Below are positions 34,774-43,343 of a stretch of DNA of 64,000 nt, piece after piece. Numbering within the stretch: the first letter of the stretch is position 1; the number at the start of each line of letters is the position of its first letter. Both the position numbers and the translations under genes were made by a program. The notes under the pieces are model-generated. The model had not been told where the DNA came from. It saw only the letters and a list, made by a program, of their open reading frames with translations, and ran no database searches. Origin of the DNA: an archaeon (lineage in GTDB: Archaea; Thermoproteota; Nitrososphaeria; Nitrososphaerales; Gagatemarchaeaceae). The DNA is taken from the NCBI GenBank assembly GCA_021786575.1, contig JAJYMY010000001.1:62001-126000 (forward strand), given 5' to 3'.

Positions 34774-36099
34774 ATGAAATATGTGGAGGGTTCGAAGAAG
34801 GTCTTTCTCAACACAGGCACGAGATTTCCGCGTGAGGTCATCTGGGCCGTGGGTGCGATCAAGCTCTCCGCGGCGAAGGCCAACGTGGAGCTGGGGCTCC
34901 TTGGGGGCGACTTGGGGAGGACCATACAGTCCAAAGCCAGGGAACTGATGGAAGGCGAGCACGACCAGGACGTGGTCGTGGATGTGTTTCAGACTGGCTC
35001 GGGCACAGGACTGAACATGAACGCCAACGAGGTCATAGCGGAGCTCGCTTCTGCCGAACTCGGGAAGAAGGTCCATCCGAATGACCATGTCAACATGAGC
35101 CAGTCATCTAACGACGTTGGGCCCACGGCGGTGAGGGTAGCGGCGGCAGTAGCCGTGAACAGCGACTTGATTCCGGCACTCAGGGGTATGAGTAGGAGCC
35201 TGGAGGCGCTGGCCAGGAAGACCGCGAAGGTGTACAAAGCTGGAAGGACACACCTCAGAGATGCCCTCCCCGTGACCATGGGCCAGGAGTTCGGTGCTTA
35301 CTCAGACGAATTCTCCAGAGACACCGAACTGGTCCACGAGACCACGCGCTATCTCATGGAGCTACCCATCGGCGGGACCGCGGTAGGCACAGGGGTCAAC
35401 GCGGACCCCAGGTTCGGGGGGATGGTGGCCGCAGAGATAGCGCGATTGTCAGGGCTCCCATTCAAGAGCGCCAGGAACAAGTTCAGGTCCACGCGGCTAC
35501 TGACAGATATGTCCGCGCTGAGCGGGACCATGAGGACGGTGAGCATCGGACTCTACAGGCTCTGCCAAGATCTCAGGTTGATGTTCTCTGGGCCCCTGAC
35601 CGGCCTGGGCGAAATCGACATACCGACCCAGGAAGAGGTCGCCGGGAGCAGCATCATGCCAGGGAAGACGAACCCGATAACGGTGGAAAGTGCCCTGCTG
35701 GCGTCAGCTGAGGTGGCAGGCCTGGATGGTGCGAACGCCATAGCCGCGTCCCTCGGCGAGTTCGAGCTCACCATGGGAGTGCCTCTAATGGGCTACAATG
35801 TGGTCCTCCAGGCGAAACTGCTCTCAGAAGCATTGCGGAAGGTCGCATCGATGGTAATCGACCACGTCGTTCCCATGAAGGCCAAGGCACTGGCCTACGC
35901 GGAGACGAGCCAAGCTCTAATCACGCTGGTCTCGCCGAACATAGGGTACGACAAAGCGTCGGCGCTGGGGAAGAAGATAGCCAAGGGAACCCCAATCAGG
36001 CCTGCGCTGAGGGACCTTGGCCTGAGCTCCAAGGAGGTAGACGCGATTCTCGACATGGAGAAACTGGTCAAGCCCGGCATACCAGCGAAGAAAATCTAG
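34774..36099 (+). CDS. fumC: Class II fumarase, shortened N-terminus
   Basis: About 441 residues of the fumarase/aspartase superfamily. Signature regions are QTGSGTGLNMNANEVIA, the catalytic HxxxxN-type segment (HPNDHVNMSQSSND), GRTHLRDALPVTMGQEF and the mobile loop GSSIMPGKTNPI. It hydrates fumarate to malate, or in some relatives releases ammonia from aspartate. The GSSxMPGKxNP loop and context favour fumarase. The N-terminus is short: the usual opening module with DTMGEVEVP and YGAQTQRA is missing, and the chain enters at FLNTGTRFPREVIWA. A TATA box upstream supports ATG 34774, so this is not simply a wrong start. Confidence 0.87.
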   Translation: MKYVEGSKKVFLNTGTRFPREVIWAVGAIKLSAAKANVELGLLGGDLGRTIQSKARELMEGEHDQDVVVDVFQTGSGTGLNMNANEVIAELASAELGKKVHPNDHVNMSQSSNDVGPTAVRVAAAVAVNSDLIPALRGMSRSLEALARKTAKVYKAGRTHLRDALPVTMGQEFGAYSDEFSRDTELVHETTRYLMELPIGGTAVGTGVNADPRFGGMVAAEIARLSGLPFKSARNKFRSTRLLTDMSALSGTMRTVSIGLYRLCQDLRLMFSGPLTGLGEIDIPTQEEVAGSSIMPGKTNPITVESALLASAEVAGLDGANAIAASLGEFELTMGVPLMGYNVVLQAKLLSEALRKVASMVIDHVVPMKAKALAYAETSQALITLVSPNIGYDKASALGKKIAKGTPIRPALRDLGLSSKEVDAILDMEKLVKPGIPAKKI

Positions 36100-36126
36100 T
36101 TGGTTTTCAGCCGAAAACAGCGGTCT

Positions 36127-36624
36127 TCAGCGGCGGACCCTGACGCCAATCTTCTCCATGAGCTTCCCCAGCTCGGAGTCGTCCACAGCGTCCATCCTCA
36201 GGTACCGCAAGATCTCGTCTTCCTCCATCCCAACCCGCCTCGCTTCTGCGACCGTCGCTCTGTATGCTTCCAGCTCGGTGGGCCTCTCAACGTACTCGAA
36301 GGCTTGGTCATAGAGCTCCTTCCCCTCCAGGAACTGCCTGACGTGCACGAGCACATGGATGACGTCAAGATAGAGGAAGCCAGTCTTTGCTGAGACGAGA
36401 TGTTTGGAGCCTATGCATATGGTCCCAGTGTCCCTGTCTAGCCAGAGTCCCGAGTCCCCCCGCTCCACCCTCATCTTCAGGTGCCGCAGGATTTTTGCCA
36501 TCTGAGCTTTGGAACCGAAGACCTTTGAAAGGGCAGGAGAGGTCTCGAGGCCCGAGAAGACTTCCGAGAGCTTGTATTCCCCCACACCCGCGGTCCTCCT
36601 GACCCTAAATTCCTTCACTCTCAC
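36127..36624 (-). CDS. Conserved-looking soluble protein of unknown function
   Basis: A 165-residue soluble protein I do not recognise. The first half has mixed strands and helices (VGEYKLSEVFSGLETSPALS, AKILRHLKMRVERGDSGLWL), and the second half is mainly helical with a hydrophobic VIHVLVHVRQFLEGKELYDQ segment and charged ends. Its codons and base composition match its neighbours. It stands between fumC and a phosphohexomutase in convergent/divergent arrangement, so context gives no function. Confidence 0.55.
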   Translation of the reverse strand: MRVKEFRVRRTAGVGEYKLSEVFSGLETSPALSKVFGSKAQMAKILRHLKMRVERGDSGLWLDRDTGTICIGSKHLVSAKTGFLYLDVIHVLVHVRQFLEGKELYDQAFEYVERPTELEAYRATVAEARRVGMEEDEILRYLRMDAVDDSELGKLMEKIGVRVRR

Positions 36625-36772
36625 ATATCCTGAGAGGTAAACGGGTAATCAAAAGTTCCGAACTCAAAAAGTCGTATTGTCGCGGTGAAGATTGATTCAC
36701 ACAAAAAGCCCACGAGGCGTCCAGGGGATATGCTTACTTTGTGCGCCCGAGGACTGATGAGGGGGAACTGAA

Positions 36773-38074
36773 TTGATCGCCTCCCTGAGCGGCATCAGAG
36801 GCATTCTCAACCAGGACATAGTCCTGCCGGACGTCGCGAGGTTCGCCACCAACTTCGCCAAGGCCGCTGGCGCGAGCGAGTTCCTCCTAGCTAGGGACAC
36901 GAGGAAGACAGGGCCTGCTATGTGCAAAGCTGTGGCTGCAGGCGTCATGTCCGTGGGCGGGACAGTGCTGGACTACGGGATAATCTCCACTCCCGCCCTG
37001 TTCAGAGAGAGCCGAGTGAGGAACGCTCCGGCCGTGATGGTCACCGCCTCGCACAACGAACCTGAGTTCAACGGCTTGAAATTCATCGCAGGGGGGTCCG
37101 GGATCGGAAAAGAGACGTTCGACAGGGTGTTGGGCAAAGGAGGCGCCCTAGGCAGGCAGTTCACCCTCGGGCGCCTGAGGGAGGGAGGGAGGCCCTGCTA
37201 CGTCGACGACCTGGCCGAGAGGTATGGGGAAGGCTCGTGCGAAGGGGTGAAGGTCGCGGTCGACCTCGGCGGAGGGGCGGCCATATCGCACGCTGTCCCT
37301 CTCCTGCGACGCCTAGGTTGCCAGGTCTCTTCTCTCAACGATAGCTACTCGGTTTTCACTCGCACCGTGGATCCCGTGGCAGACGACCTCGCGCTCCTCC
37401 GGCGGACGGTGAAGGAGAAGGGTTGCGCAATAGGCCTGGCATTCGACTGCGACGGAGACAGGCTCGTCATAGTAGACTCGGCGGGGAGGAAGAAGTCCGG
37501 GGACTACATGCTTACCCTCGCGCTCCGGCGACTGGTCCTGGAGACTGGCGAGAGGAAGGTCGTTGTCTCGGTGGACACCACCCAGGCCGTGGACGACGTG
37601 GCGAGGGAGTCAGGCTGCAGCGTGTTCAGATCCAAGGTAGGGGAGGCGAATGTGGTCCAGATGATGAAAGAGAAGGGCGCCCGCCTAGGAGGAGAGGGAA
37701 GCAGCGGAGGGGTGATCGACGGTGACTTCAACAACTGCAGGGATTCCTTGCTGGCGGCCCTGGCAATCATAAAGGCCCTGAGGAAGGAGGGGGACGCCCT
37801 GTATGCGAGGGTCCCGGCTTACCACCAGAACCGAATCGCCCTCCGCATGCCGAAGCGGAAGGTCAAGAAAGCGCTCAGGGTTATGGCACGGATGTATGAG
37901 CACCCCGAACTTACGGATGGCCTGAAAGTCGTCATCCCGCGCAGGGGATGGGTCCTTGTGCGCCCGTCCGGGACCGAAGACGTGGTCAGGGTGTCCGCTG
38001 AAGCAACATCAGCCGCGAAGGCGGAGAACCTTACGAAAAGTTTCGCGGGGATGCTGAAGAGGCTGAGCAAATAG
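36773..38074 (+). CDS. Phosphohexomutase (GlmM/PMM-like), divergent copy
   Basis: A TTG-started 433-residue member of the alpha-D-phosphohexomutase family. The active-site Ser is in VMVTASHNEP, the metal-binding loop is FDCDGDRLV, the sugar-specificity loop is GEGSSGGVI, and the phosphate-binding end is VRPSGTED. It isomerises glucosamine-6-P, mannose-6-P or glucose-6-P to the 1-phosphate for nucleotide-sugar synthesis. The Cys-for-Gly change in DCDGD and a GEGSSGG rather than GEE(N/Q)GG specificity loop suggest a substrate different from the paralogue at 39027. The thiL gene follows one base after its stop. Confidence 0.85.
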   Translation: MIASLSGIRGILNQDIVLPDVARFATNFAKAAGASEFLLARDTRKTGPAMCKAVAAGVMSVGGTVLDYGIISTPALFRESRVRNAPAVMVTASHNEPEFNGLKFIAGGSGIGKETFDRVLGKGGALGRQFTLGRLREGGRPCYVDDLAERYGEGSCEGVKVAVDLGGGAAISHAVPLLRRLGCQVSSLNDSYSVFTRTVDPVADDLALLRRTVKEKGCAIGLAFDCDGDRLVIVDSAGRKKSGDYMLTLALRRLVLETGERKVVVSVDTTQAVDDVARESGCSVFRSKVGEANVVQMMKEKGARLGGEGSSGGVIDGDFNNCRDSLLAALAIIKALRKEGDALYARVPAYHQNRIALRMPKRKVKKALRVMARMYEHPELTDGLKVVIPRRGWVLVRPSGTEDVVRVSAEATSAAKAENLTKSFAGMLKRLSK

Positions 38075-38075
38075 C

Positions 38076-39041
38076 ATGACCGACGAGCTGGAGGTCATAG
38101 CAGCTATGGTAAAGGCCGCCGGGAAGCCCCCGAGCGGTTACACAGCCATAGGGGACGACGTCGCGATGGTCCCTCCTCGGCCGGGGAGAGTAGTCATGAA
38201 GACAGACATGCTTGTGGAGCACACGGATATGCCCCCAGGGATGACCTACAGGCAAGCAGCGAGGAAGGCCGTCGCGATGTGTGTCAGCGACTTCGCAGCC
38301 AAGGGCACGAGACCAGACGCGTTCATGGTGTCGCTCGGCCTCAGAAGTGGAGTAGGGAAAGGGGAAGTGGATGGACTGGCACGTGGCCTGAGGGACGCCG
38401 AAGAGAGGTGGGGCACCCATTTAATCGGGGGGGATACAAACGAGGCCGAGGAGCTTGTCATCGGTTGCTCTATGGTCGGCTTTGCGCATAAGGTGGTCGA
38501 CAGGGCGGGGGCATCGCCAGGGGATGTGGCGGTGGTAACGGGTCAGTTCGGTCTCCCTCCCGCCGGGCTGAAGATCCTAATGGCGGGAGCGCGCGCAGAA
38601 GCTCACTTCGCTCAAAGAGCGAGGAAGAGCGTGCTCAGGCCCGATCCTGACATAGAAGTTGGGGTCGCCCTCGCGCCGTATCTGACCGCGTCAATGGATT
38701 CGAGCGACGGACTTGCTCGTAGCCTCCACACACTGGCCAAGGCGAGCGGTGTGGGTTTCGTGGTCGAGAGGCTCCCCGCTGCCGAAGGAGTTATGGAATT
38801 CGCCGCTGCGAACGCGCTGGACGCGGACAAATTAATACTCGAGGGAGGGGAAGAGTACGTGATAGTGGGGACAGTGAAGCCGACAGAGATCCGGGCAGCC
38901 TTGAAGGCTGCTAGGAAAGCCGGGGGGGAGCTGATTCCGTTAGGTAGGGCGACGGAGCGGAAGGGCGAGGTGGTGCGGTTGACGGAGGGAGGAGTCAAGG
39001 ATATCAGAGATGGAGGGTGGACGCACTTACGCCGAAGCTGA
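38076..39041 (+). CDS. thiL: Thiamine-monophosphate kinase-like protein
   Basis: A 321-residue ATP-dependent kinase of the ThiL/PurM/HypE/SelD superfamily. The motif TAIGDDVAMVPP, the metal-binding VVMKTDMLVEHTDM, GGDTNEAEEL and the C-terminal SMDSSDGLARSL follow ThiL, which phosphorylates thiamine-P to thiamine-PP. The family signature is slightly altered, so a related ATP-dependent role cannot be excluded. It starts one base after the hexomutase stop and overlaps the convergent glmM by 15 bases. Confidence 0.8.
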   Translation: MTDELEVIAAMVKAAGKPPSGYTAIGDDVAMVPPRPGRVVMKTDMLVEHTDMPPGMTYRQAARKAVAMCVSDFAAKGTRPDAFMVSLGLRSGVGKGEVDGLARGLRDAEERWGTHLIGGDTNEAEELVIGCSMVGFAHKVVDRAGASPGDVAVVTGQFGLPPAGLKILMAGARAEAHFAQRARKSVLRPDPDIEVGVALAPYLTASMDSSDGLARSLHTLAKASGVGFVVERLPAAEGVMEFAAANALDADKLILEGGEEYVIVGTVKPTEIRAALKAARKAGGELIPLGRATERKGEVVRLTEGGVKDIRDGGWTHLRRS

Positions 39042-40418
39042 CTTTGTTACTTTCGCGAACCTCTTGACCAACTGGTCTGCGCCTTCCTGAGAGTCAGACT
39101 CGGCGAATATCCTCACAATCGGCTCTGTCCCGCTGGGCCTGACCAGGACCCAGGAATGGGCGCCGGTCCATATTTTGAGGCCGTCCAATTTCTCCGTCTC
39201 CCCTTGCGCTTGCTTCTCGACGGCCCTCATCACAGCATCCACCTTCTTGGGGACGACCTCGACCTTGGTCTTTGCTTGGAAGTACTTTGGGACGACGAAG
39301 GAGAGCACCTTGGAAAGCGACATGCCCTTCCTCGCGAGGCACTCGAGCATCAGAGCTGTAGTCATCCCGCCGTCGCGGACGGGGATGTGAGGCTGATAGA
39401 TGCAGCCGCCGTTCTCCTCGAAACCGAAGACTGCGTTCCGCTCGATAATCGTCCGCGCTATCTCTACGGCCCCGACCTTTGTACGCAGCACCTTCGCCCC
39501 GTGCTTCTTCGCTACCGCCTCCACCGCTTGGCTGGAAGCGACTGAAGTGACAATGGTCCCGCCTGCGTGCCTGTCGAGCACAAAATCGGACACAAGGCAG
39601 CCGCTCTGGTCACCCCAGAGGACCCTTCCGTCTTCGTCGCAGAAGATGGACCTGTCGCCGTCTCCGTCGTAAGCGACCCCTAGGTCTGCCCCCGTGGCTT
39701 TCACAGCCGCCGATAGGTCGTTAAGGGTGTCGGGGGTTGGTTCAGGACCCCTCCCTGGGAAGCTCCCGTCGACCGTAGAGTTCAGGGTAATCACTTTGCA
39801 CCCAAGGGACTCTACGATATAGGGGGCGGCGACAGACTGCGCCCCGTTGCCCAAGTCCATGACCACAGTGAACTTCCTAGCTGCGATATCCTTGGCGTTG
39901 ACCTTGGAGAGTACTCCATTCTGGTAAGCTCTCACCACGGACCCCTCTTGCCTCGCCACGCCGATGGACTTCCAATCGGCCTTCGTCTGGGACTTCTCTG
40001 CGTAGATTTTCTCTATCCTCTGCTCGTCGAGCCTCGGAACCTCGACCCCGTCTGGGCCGGACACCTTCAGCCCATTGTACTGGGGCGGATTGTGGGAAGC
40101 TGTGACCATCACCCCTCCCCTGAAACCCATGGTCTTCACCGCATACTGGAGCGCAGGGGTGGGCACAAGCCCAGCCTCGGCTACGTCCCGCCCTGAGCTG
40201 AGGAGGCCGGAAGCAACAGCGTTCGTCAGGGCCGGCCCCGAAAGACGGCCATCCCTACCTAGCAGCACTTCGCCGGTACCGAAGTAGGTCCCGATGGCTT
40301 CGGCCAGACATATGGCGAAGTCGAGATCGTGAGATACGCCCGGCACGAACCGGATGCCGTTGGTTCCGAATAGCCGCTGCTCAGTTGCGACCAACGGCCG
40401 AAGAGGGGCGCCAGACAT
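39027..40418 (-). CDS. glmM: Phosphoglucosamine mutase/phosphomannomutase
   Basis: About 463 residues from the ATG at 40418; a possible earlier start adds 17 unconserved residues. The catalytic Ser is in VMVTASHNPPQYNG, the metal loop is YDGDGDRSIF, the sugar-binding loop is GFEENGGCI and the phosphate clamp is VRPSGTEPIVRI. All are canonical. It supplies glucosamine-1-phosphate or mannose-1-phosphate to the nucleotide-sugar pool, the likely precursor for the glycan cluster at 22-27 kb. It is the second hexomutase within 4 kb, opposite in orientation to the first. Confidence 0.9.
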   Translation of the reverse strand: MSGAPLRPLVATEQRLFGTNGIRFVPGVSHDLDFAICLAEAIGTYFGTGEVLLGRDGRLSGPALTNAVASGLLSSGRDVAEAGLVPTPALQYAVKTMGFRGGVMVTASHNPPQYNGLKVSGPDGVEVPRLDEQRIEKIYAEKSQTKADWKSIGVARQEGSVVRAYQNGVLSKVNAKDIAARKFTVVMDLGNGAQSVAAPYIVESLGCKVITLNSTVDGSFPGRGPEPTPDTLNDLSAAVKATGADLGVAYDGDGDRSIFCDEDGRVLWGDQSGCLVSDFVLDRHAGGTIVTSVASSQAVEAVAKKHGAKVLRTKVGAVEIARTIIERNAVFGFEENGGCIYQPHIPVRDGGMTTALMLECLARKGMSLSKVLSFVVPKYFQAKTKVEVVPKKVDAVMRAVEKQAQGETEKLDGLKIWTGAHSWVLVRPSGTEPIVRIFAESDSQEGADQLVKRFAKVTKSASA

Positions 40419-40501
40419 GGTAAAACCTTCCGATTCGCCTCCTAGCCAGGACAACGGTGACGGTGGCAAAGCTTATGTCGAAACCAGAAGCAGCGCCCTG
40501 T

Positions 40502-40628
40502 GGGCCCGTAGCGCAGATCCATGCTCGAGCGAAATACGGATAGCGCGGCAGAGGAGCTCGCCGATCCTTCTAAGCTGTAGGGAGCCTCAGGCTCGCAGAG
40601 GTCGTGGGTTCAAATCCCACCGGGCCCG
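40502..40628 (+). tRNA. tRNA-Arg (TCT) with about three introns
   Basis: The acceptor arms GGGCCCG (40502-40508) and CGGGCCC (40621-40627, discriminator G) and the T arm GTGGG-TTCAAAT-CCCAC are intact, but the gene is 127 nt, about 53 nt too long. The D stem GCGC/GCGC encloses a 28-nt loop, suggesting an intron of about 19 nt within 40517-40537. The anticodon loop CTTCTAA (anticodon TCT) is separated from the 5' strand of its stem (GCAG) by 14 nt, 40552-40565. The variable region AGG...AGGTC contains about 20 extra nt near 40580-40601 that hold a perfect GAGCC-TCA-GGCTC hairpin. Removal of all three gives a normal 74-nt tRNA. Splice points are inferred. Confidence 0.85.
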
Positions 40629-41304
40629 CTTCGCCTTCGCGGCCCTTTCCCTATCCCCGCCTGGCCCTTGAACAAGCTGCACGACCCAGAGTGGGTCGAG
40701 TTCACTTCGGACGTTCGAACTGTCATTATGACCCATGGAGGATGGCGACTAAGGAGGGGTCGGAGGGAGCCGCAGCGCAGGATCGGGGATAGTCGCGGTT
40801 CTCCTTCTCTTGGGGAGTCGACTCGACCTCAGCGGCGTGTTCAGCCGAGGGGCTCATCGTAGAGTTCTATTTCGAAGGGGGAAGAATACCTACTCGCTTC
40901 CGAGACGTGCTACAAAACAGTAGGAGAATGACGTGTCGCGGAGCAGGAGGTATCTGAAGGTGTGGACGCCCCAGGAGGAGACGCAAGGAGGCTGGGAGCG
41001 CGCACAGCGTGCAATCTAGAAACCCAGGGCCAATATCGGTCTCGTCGTCCATCACTTCGCACTTACCCACCATGCACGTGAAAACGCCGACTCCTACTTC
41101 AACGCCATGTGCTGGGGCTGGGTTGAGCTCTAGCGCGGCTCCGTTCTTGTTGCTGTCACCGCTGCCGGAGGGGTAGGGGACCTGCGGCACGAAGGACTCG
41201 TGGATTTGGAGCCAAGACTACCCCGCGGATGTCCCGCATTCGCGAGAATCTGGATGCGTCGCGGCGGGATCGGACGATGACGCCTCCGGGCGCAGCTGCA
41301 CTGG
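40629..41304. other. 670-base gap without a confident gene
   Basis: No reading frame here looks like a real protein. The sequence carries no tRNA and no clear repeat that I can see. It separates tRNA-Arg from argF and may be a decayed insertion downstream of the tRNA. Confidence 0.35.
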
Positions 41305-42237
41305 CTACCTTACCACGAATTCGAGGGAGGCAGCCGCGCCGTAGAGCTTGTTCTCGCCTTGCAGCCAGGCGACCGACTGTTTACCTTCCAAGACGTCGTC
41401 GGTGATCTCCAAGCCGCGGTGGGCAGGGAGACAGTGCATGACGACTGCCCCCTTGGGGGCAGACTTCATCAGCCCTGAGTTGACCTGGTACGACTTAAAC
41501 GCCCTATGTCTCTCTTCCTCCTCCTTTTCTTCTCCCATGCTCACCCAGACGTCGGTGTAGACTACGTCCGCCGCCGCGACGGCGTATTTCGGGTCACGGA
41601 CCACTTCGATGCTCCCGCCTGTCTTCTTGGCCAGCGACTTCGCCTTCTCTACGAGCGGGGCTTTAGGTTCGTAGCCTTCGGGAGAGGCGGCCAACACGTT
41701 CATCCCGGTGAGGGCCCCCGCCAGGAGCAACGAATTGCAGACGTTGTTCCCGTCCCCGACATAGGCTAGCGTGGTACCCCGGAGAGCCCCTTTGACTTCC
41801 TTGATGGTCAGCAGGTCGCTGACCGCCTGGGTGGGGTGCTCGGTGTCGCTCAGCGCGTTGATAACGGGCCTCCCTGAGCGCGCTGCAATCTCGACCAGGG
41901 TGTCTTGGGAGTAGACTCTCCCCACTATGACGTCGAGATAGCTTCCAAGTATCCTAGCGGTGTCCTTGACAGGCTCTCCGCGGCTGAGTTGGAGTTCGCT
42001 GGCAGAGAGGTAGACCGGCGCCCCCCCGAGCTTCAATGTGGCGACCTCAAAGCTCGTCCTTGTCCTCGTGGAAGGCTTCTCGAACAGGAGCCCTACGGCT
42101 GAGCCAGACAAGAGCCGGGACAGCCGCCTTGACTTTATCCGCTTCTTCAGTGCCCCTGAGCGGGCGACGATGAATTCCAGCTCTTCAGGCGAGAGGTCGG
42201 CGACCGAAAGCAGGTTCCTCGGCGTCGATGACCCCAT
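41305..42237 (-). CDS. argF: Ornithine carbamoyltransferase
   Basis: A 310-residue transcarbamoylase joining ornithine and carbamoyl phosphate to citrulline. The carbamoyl-phosphate loop is STRTRTSFE, the catalytic Cys motif is MHCLPAHRG and the ornithine region includes DVWVSMGEE. Length and motifs are canonical. It is separated from argG/argH by 18 kb, so arginine genes are in two places. The spacer behind it to the Ada-like gene is about 150 bases. Confidence 0.94.
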   Translation of the reverse strand: MGSSTPRNLLSVADLSPEELEFIVARSGALKKRIKSRRLSRLLSGSAVGLLFEKPSTRTRTSFEVATLKLGGAPVYLSASELQLSRGEPVKDTARILGSYLDVIVGRVYSQDTLVEIAARSGRPVINALSDTEHPTQAVSDLLTIKEVKGALRGTTLAYVGDGNNVCNSLLLAGALTGMNVLAASPEGYEPKAPLVEKAKSLAKKTGGSIEVVRDPKYAVAAADVVYTDVWVSMGEEKEEEERHRAFKSYQVNSGLMKSAPKGAVVMHCLPAHRGLEITDDVLEGKQSVAWLQGENKLYGAAASLEFVVR

Positions 42238-42394
42238 GTGCCTCAGCCAGAAGCTGCCTCATAGATGAAGTTATACTGCACCCCACCATGCGTTCCATGG
42301 TTCCGCAAGGGCGCTCACCCCAGGCCCCGCGGCGGCCAAAGGAGACTCCTGCTCCGATTCCGCGCAGGTGCTCCAGTCACCGGCTGGTGGTTTC

Positions 42395-43273
42395 TTACGC
42401 GACCGAGCCTTGGCCATCTTGGAGGCGGCCCTCCGCGGCCAAGCCCCGTTCTTGCGCAAGGAGGGCCCTCTTCCTTCCGATCCCTAACCCGTAACCGCCC
42501 AGGCTCCCGTCCGTCCGTATCACCCTGTGGCAGGGTATTATCAGCGGGACAGGGTTGGACCCGCAGGCGTTCGCCACCGCCCTGACCGCCCGCGGCCGTC
42601 CTACCATCTCCGCTACCTCTTGATAGGACCGCGTCTCTCCGAGAGGGATGAGCCGCAGGGCTGTCCAGACCCTCATCTGGAAGTCGGTCCCCCGGATGTC
42701 CAAAGGGAACCTTGCCTCTTGGCCGCGAAGGTGCCGCTGAAGGGAGTCGAGATATTGCTTCGCATCTTTCGACCTCGTTATCTCGGCCCTGGGGAACTCG
42801 GCGACAAGTGCCTTCAGCAGCTCAGCATCGCTCCTGCCAGCCTTGACCGAGCATACGCCATAGCATGTGCTGGCCACGATGATGCGGCCGATGGGTGACA
42901 TGCCTGTGGCGTAGCCGATGCGCGCCCCCGCGCCCCCTCTCCTGTACGTTGCGGGAGTCATGCCAAGTCTCCTGTGGGAGTCTTTGTACAGCCAGCTCTG
43001 CGCGGAGTAGCCCGTCCCTCTCAGGGCGTTGACCACGGGCTCGCCGTTAGCCAGCCTCGACCTGAGGACGCCAAGCCTGTACTCCTCGAGATACTCCCGG
43101 GGTGACATCCCCATCACCTCCGTGAAGGCCCTTAGTAGGTGGAAAGGGCTGGTGCAGAATATCTCGCCCAGTGTCGCCAGAGTGACCCGCGAAGTGGAGT
43201 TCTCCTTCAGATAGTCGCAGACCTGCTTCACAAGTTCGACCTTAGAGCGCCTCTTCGCAATTCCCCTCTGCAA
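42395..43273 (-). CDS. Ada-like: AraC helix-turn-helix fused to O6-alkylguanine methyltransferase
   Basis: A TTG-started 292-residue protein. Residues 1-110 are an AraC-type helix-turn-helix (SRVTLATLGEIFCTSPFHLL and TGYSAQSWLYKDSHRRLGM), and residues 120-280 are the alkylguanine-DNA alkyltransferase domain with the active-site C248 in IIPCHRVIRTDG. It transfers alkyl groups from O6-alkylguanine to its own Cys and may regulate its targets. The N-terminal zinc Ada domain that senses methyl-phosphotriesters is absent. An AraC fold in an archaeon suggests bacterial origin. Confidence 0.9.
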   Translation of the reverse strand: MQRGIAKRRSKVELVKQVCDYLKENSTSRVTLATLGEIFCTSPFHLLRAFTEVMGMSPREYLEEYRLGVLRSRLANGEPVVNALRGTGYSAQSWLYKDSHRRLGMTPATYRRGGAGARIGYATGMSPIGRIIVASTCYGVCSVKAGRSDAELLKALVAEFPRAEITRSKDAKQYLDSLQRHLRGQEARFPLDIRGTDFQMRVWTALRLIPLGETRSYQEVAEMVGRPRAVRAVANACGSNPVPLIIPCHRVIRTDGSLGGYGLGIGRKRALLAQERGLAAEGRLQDGQGSVA

Positions 43274-43343
43274 TCGCTCGGTCGCAGGAGCAGTTTTGGT
43301 AATAAGGCGTTTTGTCTGGTTCTTGCGGACCTAGGGCGGCGCC

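Noticed and set aside
40867-41190. Possible 107-residue minus-strand protein in the gap before argF
   Set aside because: Composition is rich in Pro, Gly and Ser without any domain-like pattern, and no promoter or ribosome site fits.
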